Shown piece by piece: positions 34,479-47,550 of a DNA stretch of 64,000 nt (position 1 is its first letter; every line of letters starts with the position of its first letter). The notes beneath the pieces were generated by a model that worked only from the letters and a program-made list of their open reading frames with translations, was not told where the DNA came from and did not search any database. The stretch comes from Gavia stellata (lineage: Eukaryota > Chordata > Aves > Gaviiformes > Gaviidae). The stretch spans positions 1,426,001 through 1,490,000 of the forward strand of contig NW_026777121.1 of NCBI RefSeq assembly GCF_030936135.1, written 5' to 3'. A program made the position numbers and the translations under genes.

Positions 34479-37400
34479 TGTTACAAATCTGTAATATAAA
34501 AACTCATCTACACAGTGTATGTAGGTGAGCAGGCACTTCTTTAGTGCAGCGCTGGACACACAGGGGATCACTCCACCTAGTGTGCATGCTTAGTTTCTCT
34601 GCTACAAAAGTTGTATACAATCAAAGTATACATAGTCATTACATTTCCAAGAAACAGTTAACATATTCATACAGTTTCCGAGAACTCATTAGTATATGTA
34701 AATGCTCGTGACGCATGCGCCTTCAGGTACACAGGTGGTCGTCTAAGGTCCTCTGGTGGTCGTCCGTAGTCTTCCTCATGGTGTCCTCTAGTTGAACCCC
34801 ATCTTTGCGCATGCTCAGCTTGGTTGCAAAATTCCATTCTTGGAATCTTCTTAAGTTATTCCCGGTTTACTGACCAAGCCTACAACTTATCATTCTCTTG
34901 ACAGGCAAATTCTACCTATTCGCAATGCTACATTGTTCAACAGTTAGTTTATGATTGAATCACAGATAAATCATACCTGGTTACCTTCATACAGGATATA
35001 TAATTTAATTTTTTAGTAATCGCTCTCTGGATTATACTATTCTATCAATATCCATACTTAAATTAATCCATGGTTATTTCTATTAATATTTATTGATTGG
35101 CATTCTTGATATCCGAATCAAGATGGGAAAGGTAAGGAATTTTCCAAGCAGCATCACTGGTGCATATCAGGTCACATTGTCACAGGACTCAAAGAAGACT
35201 TTTCTATTCGATTCTTCATCGTTCCATCTCGTTACTATTAGTTCCTTAGAACAGAATAGCAACTCCCTGGTGAGGTTCCTATGGTTATTGTTTCTAACTT
35301 AAGAATCCTAACTTATGCCTTTGTATTTTATTATTTTATTTATTAATCAAATTTAAACTTTCTATCAATATCAGGAGAACAACGATAGGGTGGCATAACT
35401 TATTTAGGATGCCTGTAGCAGTAGGTGACAACCCGAAAAGAGTGTCCCACCATTTATGTTCCGCATCCTTTTCCACCCTCCCTAAAACACGGTGTATTTC
35501 TTCTACACTGTGATGAACAGTTATTAAAGTTCTTTGTCCATTTTCCTTGACCTTTTTCAAAATTTTGATTAAATCCTGGTGTTGTAGCAATTGTTTCACT
35601 AAAGTGAGATTCAATCTAATGGGTGTAGGCAGCAGTTCCTGAATTAATGTATAATTAGATTGCAAGAGCTGGTGAGGTGTGACTGGAGTCAAATAAGAAA
35701 AAAAATCACGTCCCATGATTTCAGTGAAATTACAAACACAAAAATCTGAGTGATTCCTAGGATCTATAACTACATCATCTATGGATATAAAATCACAAGC
35801 TGTTCTCAAACATACACAGCCCTTACCAATATACATATAAGCACTGTTTCAGGGTTTTCGTCAGGGCGAGTCTCAAAATGACAAACATTTTGTTCAGTAT
35901 CTAAACAGATATCCTGACCTCTGATTGCATTACCTTCACAGATGAAGCCTTGTTGTTCTCGTACAACAACCCTTGTTGTTCAAAATCTACAGTTTGTCAT
36001 TTCTGTCCTATTTTTTGGGCCCATACTTGATGCTCAAATGGAGAGAGTATGGTTCCATTGTGATTCAATCCTAATGCCATAACAGGGTAAGTCGAATATA
36101 TTGAAGCATTGTGTATAGTTCATACAAAAGTTGTGGCTGTACTTGTGACGGGATCGTAGGTAAAGTTTACCAAATTCCACCAGGACTGGAGTTTTTTCTC
36201 TAAATCCGTGGCACTATCCCAAATTATTTTCCGAACTTCAGTGGGGAGAGTGCCTTCTTCACCCTCTCTTATGATTGAAGCAGCTACTGATTGCGCCCAC
36301 AGTTGAGCCTGGATAGAACTGGGAGCCAAAGATAGGTTATCTTGGACCACACCGAGTCCATCTACAATCATTTCCTGGTCGTCTACATTCACCTTTTCCC
36401 TTTTTGGTAATATGTTTGACAACAGCCACTGATTAGTTTCTAAAGCCAATAGGGAAGATTGCAAAGGCTGTTGCAATTTAGCCAGTTCACTAGTTGTAGT
36501 AGCCAGTTTGTCTCCCGATGTATTTTGCTAATTTGCCTTTTTAATGTCTGATTCATTCTTTTTGTTTTTCCACTTGATTGAGGCCTCCAGAGGGTACGTA
36601 AATTTCAGGTAATTCCCAGAATTTTACTAGTATTTTGTATTATTTCTGTAATAAAATGTGGGCCTCTATCAGAAGATATTCCAATAGGTACTCCAAATCT
36701 TGGAAATATTTTCTGTAACAACCATTAAATGATTTTCTTTGCTTGATTGGTCTGACAAGGAAAAGTTTTAGGCCATCCTGTAAAAGTATGAATCCCCACC
36801 AGAATGTATCGATACCCTTTTTGTCTGGGTAATTCTGAAAAATCAATTTGCCAATAGTCTCCAGGTTGTACTCCCGATTTCAAGGTTCCCATTGGAACTC
36901 TTCTCTTTACCACCGGATTGTTTGGCAAACAAATCAAACACTTGGCAGAAATCATTTTAGCCATTTCTAACATTCTTACAGACCCCACATATCTCTTTAA
37001 AAAGGTGACTAATGCTTCTGGACCCCAATGGCACTCTTTATGTTTTGTTTGTAATATTTCTCTCATCGGAAGTGGGGGAATTACTAGCTGTCCCTGAACT
37101 GTGACCCACCATCCTGCGAAATTCCTTTTTGCATCTAATAACTTCCCTAGTTTCTCATCTTCCGAGTATTGAGGTTTCTCTTTTGGTAATGTAATGTTCT
37201 TTGTAGGAATTAATGCCATTTGTAAGGCATTCCTTTTTGCTATTCCTTTAGCTGTTCTATCAGCTAATTGTTCCCTATAGCTTCTTTCATATTTCCTGAT
37301 TGATGTGCTTTACAGTGCATGATTGCCACTTTGATCGGTCTCTGGACTGCTTGTAACAATTCCAGTATTTCTTCTTTGTATTTGATGTTTGCCCCTTTGA

Positions 37401-37610
37401 GAGGATAATAGTCCTCTTTCTTTCCATAATATCCCATGGACACGTACTACACCAAAAGCATCCTTTGAGTCAGTCCAACTATTTACTCTCTTTCCTTCGC
37501 TCAGTTCTAACGCCTTCGTCAAGGCTATCAGCTCTGCCTTTTGCGCTGAGGTATTGCTGGGCAAAGCATATGCTAGCAGAGACTCTCTTGCCTGCTCAGT
37601 CAAGGAAGCC
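34479..37610 (-). mobile_element. Endogenous retrovirus fossil: partial pol, env and LTR-like end
   Basis: On the minus strand the parts run in retroviral order: an RNase H segment (~37310-37610), integrase with its zinc-finger region and catalytic-core start (~36600-37219), envelope surface/transmembrane region (~35336-36480) and an LTR-like terminal stretch ending at 34479. The envelope is clearly related to the one at 51715-53540. The organisation suggests a gamma-like (class I) avian element. It is broken, with several breaks, lacks its 5' part, and is moderately old. Left and right limits are approximate. Confidence 0.8.
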
Positions 37611-37999
37611 CTGTCCCTGGGCCAGCAGTCCTTATTCCTTGTGCTCCTCAAAGAAGGGTCCTGTGGTCATAGAGCCAAAGTCCTGACTGTGCCACCAGCC
37701 CCATGGTGCTAAGCAGCAGGATGTGTTTGCTCGTACTTGAGCCTTCCTGAGGACAGCCCTGCCAGGGTGACAGGCTCTTCCCCCTGGATGTTGTGGGGAT
37801 GAGGGCCTGATGAGCTTCATCAGCCTCCCTGGAGCAGCATGGCCCTGAGCACCCAGTGAGCTGCAGCCACTTGAGACTTCAGGTCAGGGTGGCAGAAGGA
37901 TGCCTCTCCCTAGCTGCAAGAGGAGGGCTCTGATAACTGACAGCCCTCTTGCAGCCTTGCCTTGCCTCACCCTTCTGCCTGTGCTCTACAAAGAGGGCA
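37611..37999. other. Intervening sequence; no gene seen
   Basis: About 0.4 kb between the retroviral fossil and the degenerate repeat block. No motif or exon recognised. Confidence 0.4.
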
Positions 38000-39650
38000 T
38001 CACCTGTGTAGGGGCAGGAGCCCCCCACCTTCCCCTGCCTCTCTGGGTCTGTTGTGCAGATGAGCAGTGCATGTTCTAAGTACAGAGATGTCTCTACTCC
38101 ATAAACAGCCTCTATTCCCCATACAGGCAGAGTGCCCCGTACTTACTACCGGTGTGCACCGAGTGTTTGCTCTGCAAAGAGAAAAGCCTCACCTCCCCTG
38201 TTTGTGTGCTTCTGTAGGCAGAGCGTGCCTGATGTACAGAGACGCTCCCCCTGCACCCCCAGCCTCCCCAGATTTCCTATGCGGGTGGGTGGGCAAGCCC
38301 TGCCTCACCTGGCCCGTCTCTGCTCCGTAACCGGCATACGGTCTGTGTCCTGACAGGGCAGTGGAGTGCGGTGCTCTCCATGTGTATTCTCCGTACAGCC
38401 ATTTTTACAGTCTGTCTGGTGAGAGAAAGCTATTGCCCCACCTCACCCTTCTGTTGGTTTCTGTCCTCTATACAGCCAGCGCACACTGTATAAGCAGACC
38501 AAAAAGCCCTGCCTTGGCAGTATCTAGTCTATGACTAGACATGCTTTGCCTGCATACAGTCTATCTACAGACAAAATGCAGTCTGTATCTGGAGAGAAAA
38601 GCCTCCCTGTTTCTTTTCTGATAGGCAGAGTATAGCCTGATAGACACTGCATACTGAGCAAGCAAGCCTGGCTTTGCCTGTCCGTGCGTAGTGGTGAGGA
38701 AGACAGTATGTAGTCTGTATAGCAACAGAAGAGCTTCCCCTTGTTGCAGGTATGTTGCGTGTACGCAGATGGTTGGTATTCGATGTCGAGGTAGGTGAGG
38801 CACTGCTTTTCTATGTACGTGTATTACAGTTAGCCCATATGGTCTCTGTGCGGACAGAAAAGCCTCTCATCACCTTGTGTGCGTATATTCCATGTATGCA
38901 TAAAGTATGTGTATCCATGTGCATGTGTTCCAAGTCAGGACAGCATACGCTCCACACACAGAGAGAAATGCCCTTCCTCCGTTGGCCTTGAAAATGGCTG
39001 TGTTCCATGTAGAGACAGTATTGACTCCACATAAAGACATCAACATTCATACTGGACATAAAGCGTAGCTTCCCCTCACCTGTCTGTCTGCTTTGTGCAG
39101 TCCGTATGCAACTGACACACTGTACGTCTATTCCACACGTTCTATGTGTGTGTTCTGTGGAGAGAGTGCATCTACGGAGAGAAAAACATGGTTGTGCTTC
39201 CTGTGTCTGTATACTTTTTTCTGTGTAGATACTCTGTCTTCTGAATAGAGAGAGGAAAAAAGCCTCAGTGAGATGAGGTCAGCTGAGGCTTCTCTACCTG
39301 CAGATACTGTATCATGTCTGTGGATGTTCTGTATAGACCAGGCAGGGGTGGGGGGGTGGGTATCTATGTTGACGAAAGACATGTATTTGGATGTATCTCT
39401 CTGTGTCTCTCCGTATATATTCTGTTTATACTTGCTGCATGTTTTCTGTGTGTATTCTATGCGTATGAAGTTACCTAGATGGTGTCCTAGCTGTGTGTAT
39501 TTTACATCCAGGCAGAAGTTGCCTCGCTTGGGCAATGCAGGACTTGTTCTGTACGTAGAATATATGCAATGTACAGACAATGTAAACGAAATGAAGCAAG
39601 CTTCAGCTAAGCAAGGTGAGGCTCTTTTGTTTCCCTGTAAAACACATCCT
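38000..39650. repeat. Degenerate tandem repeat block
   Basis: The phrase family AAAAGCCTC followed by CCTCACCTGTnTGTGTGCTT, then a GTATGCAGTCTGTATA-like segment and ACAGAGA recurs many times with heavy drift (for example near 38180, 38430, 38600, 38730, 38860 and 39070). Spacing is irregular, roughly 80-170 bases. Open frames here are by-products of low stop density. I know no named family that matches. Confidence 0.55.
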
Positions 39651-40449
39651 GTCTTGTTTATGCCCCGTTCACAGATGCAAAACCCTCAGCCAGACTCTTC
39701 TGAGTGTAGGCAGGTAACATACTGTCAAGTTCTAGTCAAGCTATAGATGGAAAGCAGGGACATAGTCCAAACCCTTTTGTCCATCCGCGGAGGCTCTGCT
39801 GTCTGCATGTCTTCTAGCTTCAGCCTGGGGAGCTCGGCTGAGCAGGTGAACAGCGAGGGCGAGGTGAGAGTGACCAGAGGAGCAGAGAGGTGTCTCCCAG
39901 GTGAACTGGGAGCTCTGCAGGTGGTCATTTGAAGGGGCTGAGGGGAATGTTTTGGGGGCCACCTTGTATCTCAGCGAGAAAGGGCCGCCTGTGGGTTGCG
40001 GGTTTCCTCAAAGGCAGAGAAGTGGGTTGTGCCCCTGTGGGGGTGCCACCTGTGAAGGGTGAAAGCTCTCTAGGAAGCATGAAGAGCAGTTGGCCACAGA
40101 ATGGGCTAATCCCTGTGCAATAAATAGCAGGGGTCTGGGAAGAGGTGTGGCATTTGTGTCCCCATCAGGTGCAGTCTGGCTCTGCGCAGGCAGCCTTTCC
40201 GTTGTGGAAATGTGTAGCGTGGCTCTCTGGCACAGCAAAAGGAGGGAGAAATGAGGAATTTCCCAGGAACCCCTAGGAGATGAAGAATTGGGATGCATTC
40301 AAGGACTTTGAGAGGACTTGCTAGGAATGACTGTCTTTAGGAGATTGGCAGGAACATTGTAGAGTTGTTGGCTAGGAGTTTCCGAAAGGGAATAAAAATA
40401 CCTATTCCACTGCTGTTTTCTAGGGTTGCCCACACTAGTTTTGAATCGT
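39651..40449. other. Unique sequence; no gene recognised
   Basis: About 0.8 kb between two repeat blocks. Short open stretches on both strands, no recognised domain and no clear splice-site pair. Confidence 0.4.
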
Positions 40450-43400
40450 GTGAGGAGCACATCACCATATGGCTCTGGAGGAGTGCTTTACTGCACCGTG
40501 GGGCTTTTCTCGCAGTCCTGCACTGTGTGGCTTTTTTGGAGCTTTCTGTCGGGGGCTTTTTGGGAGCGCTTCACCATGGGGCTTTTTGGGAGCGCTCCAT
40601 CACTTGGGTGTTTTGGAGCTCTGCACCCCGTGGCTTTTTTGGAATGCTTCACCATTTTGTTTTTTTGGAAGCCCTTTATGGTTTCACTATTTTCTGGAAT
40701 GCTACAGGACCCGGCATTTCTGGAGTGCATCACCGCGCCACCCCAGAGGAGTGCTTCACCATTTGTTTTTTCTGGGAGTCTGTCACTGTTTGGCTTTTTG
40801 GGAGCCCTCTTTGCGGGGCTTTTTTGGTTTGCTTCACCAGTTGGATATTTTGGAGCGCTTAACCCCGGTGCTTTTTAAGAGTGCTCCATCGCGGGCTTTT
40901 TCAGGGTCCTCCCTCGTAGTGGTGTTTGGAGCTCTCCACCCTGGGGCTTTTTGGGAGCAGTCCAACCCGGTGGTTTTTTGGAGCTCTGCACCCTGTGGCT
41001 TGTTTAGAGGGCTTCACCATTTTGTATTTTGGGAACCCTTTACAGTTTTGCTATTATATGGAATAGGACGAGACCTGGCATTTTTTGGAGTGCTTCACCG
41101 CGCCGTCCTGGAGGACTGCATCACCATTTGTTTTTTTGGGTGTCCTTCACAGTTTGGGGCTTTTTGGAGTCCTTCACAATTTGCGTTTTTTTTGGGGGGA
41201 GCCCTGCACACTGGGGCTTTTTTCAAGTGCTTCAGTATTTTATTTTTTTTGCGGGGGGAGCCCTTCACAGTTCTGCTATTTTTTGAAATTTTACCAAACC
41301 CGGGATTTTTGGAGTGCTTCACCTCCCTGCGCTGCCCCGGAGGAGTGCATCCCCATTTGGTGTTTTGGGAGCTGTTCACCATTTGGTATTCTTTTGGGGA
41401 GTCCTGCACCCTCTGTGTGTCTGGGGGCTCTGCACCCTGGGGCTTGTTTGGAGTGCTTCACAGTTTTGTTTTTTGGCGGCCTTTTGCGGTTTTGGTATTT
41501 TTCGGAATATTGCAAAACCCAAGATTTCTGAAGGCCTTCACAACGCGGCCCTGGAGGAGTGCCTCACCGTTTGGTTTTTCAGAGCCATTCCCAGTTAGTA
41601 TTTTCTGGAGGAGTCTTGCAGCGTTTGGTGTTCTTTTGGAGGGAGTAGTGTACCATTTTAAGGTTATTTTGGGGGAAATTCTGCACAGTTTGGTGGGTTT
41701 TTTGGGAGTCCTGCAACCTGGGGCTTTTTTGGAGCTCTCCAAGCCGGTCCTTTTTGGAGCTCTGCCCCCTGAGGCTTGTTTGGAGGACTTTACCATTTTG
41801 GGTTTTGGAGCCTTCTATGGTTTTGCTATGTTTTGGAATATTACAAAACCCGGGATGTTTGGAGTGCCTCACCGCGCCACCCGGCAGGAGTGCCTCACGA
41901 TTTGTTTTTTGGGAATCATTCACTTACCTTTCTGGGGGAGTCCTGCAGCGTTTGGTGTTTTTCTGGGGGACTCCTGCACCCTTTGGGGGCAGTTTCTGAA
42001 CTGTTTGGTGTATTTTGTGGAGTCCTGCACCCTGGGTCTGTTTTGAAGCTCTCCAACCTGGTACTTTTTTGGGACCCTGCACCATGGGGCTTGTTTGAAG
42101 GGTTCACTGTTTTGTTTTCTGGAGCCCTTTAGGGCTTTGCTGGTTTTTGGAACATTACAAAAGCCGGGATTTCTGGAGTGCCTCAGCCTGCTGCCCCGCA
42201 GGAGTGCCTCACCATTTTGGGTTTTGGGAGCTGGTCACCGTTACCTTTTTGGGGGATTCCTGCATCTTTTTTTTGGTGGGACTCCTGCAGTGTTTGGTAT
42301 TGTTTTGGGAGCACTCCACCCGGGTGGGTTTTCGGAGCTCTTCACCCTTGGGCATTGTGGAATTATTGCTGGAGGTGACTTAGAAATTAAATCTATATTT
42401 GCATTTTTAGGAAAGGTACAGCACTGAAGAAACTTTTGGGGTGGAGTGTGGTGGTCATGCAAGAGTTCCATCCCGCAGAAGTTCCCTAGGCAACCTTAGG
42501 TGTTGGCAATGCCAGGGGAGCTTGGTGTGCTGACTCTAAGAGAAACTGTACAGAGGGTGGAGCACAGTAGAGACAGCGCGGCCCGGCTCTGTGATAAGAC
42601 AGGAACTGGAAGGTGCTATGGAACAACGAGATGGAGACTCACCCTGATAACTAGGATAGGTACCTGGTCAAAGACAATGCTATTGTACAAAGATACAATA
42701 ACCTATTTAGTGCGTGTAATGGTGTGTAGCGGAGTGCCTGGGAATGGGCCGACAGTCTCTCACCTTTTGACAAAATACTCATTATAATCTCATTGTAATA
42801 CTAAAAAACACACCTCCATCCCAAAGCTACCCACCTCCAAGGTGCGACCACCCCTCACTGAGCCTGCGCTCTGAATTTTTCTTGGTCTCTACCTTTAAAA
42901 GCAAAGCGAGAAACTTTTACACCAATTACAACAAAGACAAATATGACTAGAGTCACTCAAGCTCCACCTGTAAAGTAAGAATAGTATAAAAGCTTAAGAG
43001 AGGAGGTATGTTAGGGAAGATACCATCGCAGACCTGCTCTAACATCTGGGATCAGTCGACGGGCTGAACCTCTCTTCCCCCCCCAGAGGGATGCCTTTGA
43101 GTAAGATTTGGACACTTGGCTATACCAAGTGTACCCCCCCAGGAGATTTGGCAACCTCTGTAGAGTTGTTTTGTGATTTAATGCGCTTGTAGCCGGCTAT
43201 AATTCTCATATTAACACTTGGCTATCCCACGTGTTTCCCCGGGAGATTGATAGAGTTGTTTTGTGATCTAGCGCGCTTGTAGCCAGGCTGTATTACTCAT
43301 ATTCATACTATTTGTACCACCTTTGTGGGCAGTAGTTCTATCACCGGCAATCCAAAAGAACTTGTGTATCTGTCACTTCAATAAACTACACTATTTGTTA

Positions 43401-45157
43401 ACCTAGCCGTAAGAGTTCTCATTGAACGCAGTTAAATTCCTTAAGGGTGGCCGTGCTAGTTCATGCAACGTGGCTAGACTGAAAGCGTATGGAGTTACAA
43501 GTGCATCCGTAATCGTTGAGATTCTATCTATCTATCTATATATGAGTGTGTGTGTGTATATATATATGTTTATATAGAACACGATCGGACTTGTAATACA
43601 GGAAATGGGCATCACTCAGAATCTAAGCCTAGCCGCCCCCAGCCCCTCTGATATCTGAGGACAAGCTGGAACGCACGGGGGTTTATTTTCTGCCAAATTG
43701 CTCAGTCCTTTTAACGTGACAGGCATGTTTTCAGTGGTTCACCATTTTGTTTTTTGGAGCCCTTTATGGCTTTGCTATTTTGGGGAATATTACAAACCGG
43801 GGGATTCTTGGAGTGCTTCACTGTTCCACCCCAGAGGAGGGCAAACCGTTTATTTTTTGTTTTCCTGGTAAGTCTTGCACCATGTAGGGTTTTTTTGGGG
43901 GGGACTCCTGCACCATTTGCGTGTTTTTCTGGGGAGTCCTGCATCATTTGGGTTTTTTGGGAGTCTCCAACCCGGCACTTTTTTTGAGCTCTGCACCCTG
44001 GGGCTTGTTTGGAGGGCTTCACCATTTTGTGTTTTGGAGGCCTTCATGGTTTTGCTATTCTTTGGAATATTACAAAACACGGGATTTTTTTGAGGCCTTC
44101 ACGCCACTGCTCCGGGGGAGTGCATCACCATTTGGATTTTTGGGAGCCGTTCACCACTAATTTTTTGGGGGGGAGTCCTGCACCTTTGGGTGTTTTTTTA
44201 GGGGGGAGTCCTGCACCGTTGGGTGTTTCTTTGGGGAATCATGCAGTGTTTGGTGTAGTTTTGGAAGGAGTACTGCACTGTTTGGAGTTTTTTTGGGGAG
44301 AGATTCTGCAGTGTTTGTTGTTTTTTTTAGGACTACTGCACCCTGGGGCTTTTTAGAAGCTCTGCAGCCTGGTACTTACTTGGAACTCAGCACCCTGGGG
44401 CTTGTTGGAGGGCTTCACCATTCTGTTGTTTGGAGCCCTTTATGGCTTTGCTATTTTCTGGAATATTACAAAACCCAGGATCCTTGGAGTGCTTCACTGT
44501 GCTGCCCCGGAGGAGTGCAAACCGTTTAGGGCTTTTTTTTTCTGGCGACTCTTGCACCATTTGGATTTTTTGGGAGGGACTCCTGCAACATTTGGGGTTC
44601 TTTTCAGGGAGTCCTGCATCATTTAGGGTTACCCAAATTTACCCAATTTTGCACCGTTAGGTGTTTTTTTGCGGGAGTCCTGCACTGTTGGGTGTTTTTT
44701 GGGGGGAGTCCTGCACCGTTTGGTGGTGTTTTGGAAGGCGTCCCTGCACCACTTGGGGTTTTTTTGGGGGGAGGTTTTGCAGTGTGTGTTTGGTATTTTC
44801 GGGAGTCCGGCATCCTGGGCCTTGTTTGGAGCTCTGCAGCCTGGTACTTTTTTGGAAATTAGCACCCTGGGGCTTGCTGGAGGGCTTCACGATCTTGCTT
44901 TTTGGGAGCTCTTTATGGTTTTGCTAGCATTTCTGGAGTGCATCCCCGCAGGAATGCCTCACCATTGTGGCTTTTGGGAGCTTGTCACCATTACCTTTTT
45001 GGGGGAATCCTGTACCATTCTTTTTTTTGTGTGGGGGGGATTTCTGCAGTGTTTGGTATTATTTTGGGAGCGCTCCATGCTGGTGGGCTTTCGGAGCTAT
45101 TCACCCTTGGGCTTGTTTGCAGTGGTTCACCATTTTTTTTTATAGGAGCCCTTTATG
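40450..45157. repeat. Minisatellite with ~26-bp monomers and higher-order structure
   Basis: The basic monomer is close to GGGGCTTTTTGGGAGC plus a short CTTCACC-type tail, about 25-27 bp, repeated with substitutions over ~3.3 kb of repeat (excluding the inserted LTR at 42356-43721). A distinctive sub-block, TTTTGCTATTTT then GGAATATTACAAAACCCGGG, recurs about every 210-470 bp (near 40690, 41046, 41272, 41485, 41821, 42135, 43770, 44051, 44447). The stretch 42178-42355 is duplicated at ~44950-45112. Alternating T-runs and GC-rich segments recall galliform microchromosome repeats (CNM/PO41 type), but I cannot confirm identity. Confidence 0.85.
42356..43721 (+). mobile_element. Solo LTR inserted in the minisatellite (1366 bp)
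   Basis: It starts TGTGGAATTATTGC and ends TTTTAACGTGACA, with the 5-bp direct repeat GGCAT on both sides (42351-42355 and 43722-43726). The flanks join into normal minisatellite sequence. It is the same family as the LTRs of the minus-strand fossil at 50521-54927 and is related to the LTR at 49594. A TCTA/TG/TATA microsatellite lies at ~43526-43570. No internal viral sequence, so it is a solo LTR fossil. Confidence 0.88.
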
Positions 45158-46545
45158 GCAGTCACGCCCTCCGAAGCGCTGCTTTCCCCTTTCCATTATG
45201 AAGCAGAAGGCAGGGAACTGCAGGGCTGCTGCAGCACATGGCTCCGCTCCCTCTGACCCCTCTCTCCCTCTGCCTTCCAGGCACATCACCATGTGGCACG
45301 TGGTGATCGGGCCACCCGGTTGCCTCAGCTGGGCCCTGAGGCCCAAGTGCGCACTATCAAGCGGCTACTGGTTCACGAGCACTACAGTAACATCACGCAG
45401 AGGAACGACATCGCCCTGCTGGAACTGGACCAGCCTGTGCAGTGCAGCTACTCCATCCAGCTTGCCTGTGTGCCCGACGCCTCGCTGAGAGTGTCAGAGC
45501 TGACAGCCTGCTACGCCAGCGGCTGGGGTTCCACGACTGCAAGATGTGAGTTCCCAAAAAGTACTCGTGTCCTGAGCGCAAGCTTGGCACGCAGGGGAGA
45601 CGGGTTGGGCTTCCTGAGAGCAGAGGCGAAAGCCAGAGTCAGGCTGCGGGGACGCATGCCTCTAGAGAGATGGGCCTGAGCCATTCCCCAAAGGGAGGCA
45701 CAAGGGGACCACCGGTACAGTGCCTTCAAGGTGCAAAGCCAAGCCCTAGGGAAGGGCTTCACCCAGACAGGGGAGGAGAAATGGCAACGAGCTGCCTGGT
45801 GTTAATTCCTCTCTGTGCTCGCAGCTGGAGGATCAACTGATGTCCTGCAGGAGGCCAAGGTCTGCCTCATTGATGTCAACCTCTGTAACAGCAGCGGGTG
45901 GTACAGAGGGGCCATCCACACCCACAACCTGTGTGCTGGCTACGCGCAGGGTGGCATCGACACCTGCCAGGTAGGAGCGTGCTACGAGTCAAGCCCCAGC
46001 AGCACAGGCAGCCCTCTCGCAACCACCCTGCACATACCCCAGCGCGTGCTTTGCCTGGCAAGTCACCCTCCCACCGCTGGGTCCCCACCGCTGCTGGGGC
46101 TCACCTCCCCTTCCCCACCTGCAGCTCCTTGCCCAGTGCCCCCCTTGCCCCAGAGGCCTGCGACTCTGCCCACAAAGCCCATCCAGTGCTCTTGGCAGCA
46201 CGCAGCTCCACATCCCAAGCCTGGAGCATGTGCGTTCCACACATGAAGGATCGCTGTGCAGAGAGGAGAGCGAGCCCTACCTTACAGGCCCACCACCCCC
46301 TCCCACACAAGCTCCTGTAGGCCCCGGCACCTGAGCGGGGCCTTTCTGTGCCGCAGAGCACAGCTCTGGCAGGTGCTGTGAGAGAGAAGGAGCCAGCCGT
46401 AGTGCTGACGGAGGCCACCCAACAACACCTTTGTCCTCTCTCCTCCGCTGCAGGGCGACAGCGGTGGTCCTCTCGTCTGCAAAGATAACAATGCAGACTA
46501 CCTCTGGCTCGTTAGAATCACCAGCTGGGAGAAAGGCTGTTCCAG
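45158..46545 (+). pseudogene. ACR-like: Acrosin-like copy 6, exons 3-5 only
   Basis: Exon 3 (45281-45545), exon 4 (45825-45970) and the first part of exon 5 (from 46454) are recognisable with splice sites in place. Exon 3 is one G shorter than in the array copies (GATCGGGCCACC versus GATCGGGGCCACC), a frameshift. Exon 4 has VCLID in place of VRLID. Exon 5 follows [12 protein letters not shown] and then leaves homology after ~46540, running to a stop at 46616-46618 without the Pro-rich tail. Exons 1 and 2 are absent: the left side is minisatellite. Its intron 2 carries the CCATTATGAAGCAG variant of the relic exon-3 fragments in the array, so it represents their parent type. Confidence 0.85.
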
Positions 46546-47550
46546 AGAATGGCAGAGGGAAGCCCCCGCACCTATCATGAGCTTTGAAACTGTCATTCTT
46601 CAAGCCAATGCTCTCTAGCCTGCATGGACCTAGCCCTGCTCAGCAAATGCAATGCACGGGACTGGCTCCTGCTTTCCTCCCATGACTGCCCTGCAGTCCA
46701 GCATGGGAGCAAGGCTCCACCATACAGCTCTAGAAGGTCGACTGATGAGATGAGGCTGACACAGGATTTACCAAAGCCATGGAGAATGGCATGTGGGGCT
46801 GAGAGCAGGAGCATCCTTCTCTGGCTAGAGCCAAAAATTGTGTGTCCTTGGCCACACGTACCAGGGGCCACAACTGCCCTTGTCGGTGTTGGCCCAGAAC
46901 AGCAACGTAACTCATAGACAGCAAGGACAGGAAGCCTGCCAGAGGCTGTTGCTGTGGCTGACGTAGCCAGGATGGCCTGTGCTGCGTCTGCGTTTCACTG
47001 GGCTTTGTGCCGGAAGGCTGACACTGCTTGGGTACGCCTGCCTTAGTTGGCTTGCACATCACTGCTTGCCTGCCGCGGCTATAACCAGATTGGCTCTTCA
47101 ATGCCCAGACGTGTGCCTACTGCCTGGAGCAGTTCTGTTCTCTGGCGTATGCTTTTTGGGAAGGAGCTGGTGGCAAACGGCTGCAGGGAGCAGGGTGGCA
47201 GTGAACTTCCCAAAGAGGCTATGATGCCCCACTTGGTTTTTTCCTGCCAGCTGTTAGCAGGCAGTGCTCGGAGGCAGGCGCTGCTGCCTGCCACGGGGCC
47301 TGCATGCCTTCATCCCACAAGCACAGCATGTGGCGTGGGGAGGGTCTGTCGGGGGTGTCCGATGCCAGCTTCTGCCTCCCCTCTTGCTTGGAGGCCACCA
47401 CGCCCAGCACCCGGAACCAGTGACTCTGTGACATCAGCCCCGGAACCAAGGGCAACATGGGCAATGTGAGTACAGCGGGCACTACGTCGTTTGCCGCACT
47501 GGTGGCAACGAGCTCTCTGTGCTTGCAGCTGCCACGTGTTGCTGGCAGTG
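46546..47550 (+). other. Acrosin unit spacer and upstream region without the LTR
   Basis: From ~46605 this matches the array spacer (the CCAATGC-CTCTAGCCT segment onward) and continues into the acrosin upstream region. At ~46779-46783 a single ATGGA stands where each array unit has ATGGA-LTR-ATGGA, so this is the unoccupied site. The ~60 bases before 46605 have no counterpart in the array units. Confidence 0.85.

Noticed and set aside
40469-42046. A 525-codon open frame in the minisatellite
   Set aside because: It follows the repeat, not a gene. Several overlapping frames on the same strand are also long and open, monomers of 25-27 bp keep shifting the frame, and the peptide only reiterates low-complexity phrases such as GALHPGAF.
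43526-43570. TCTA/TG/TATA run as a separate regulatory element
   Set aside because: It is a simple microsatellite inside the LTR at 42356-43721.
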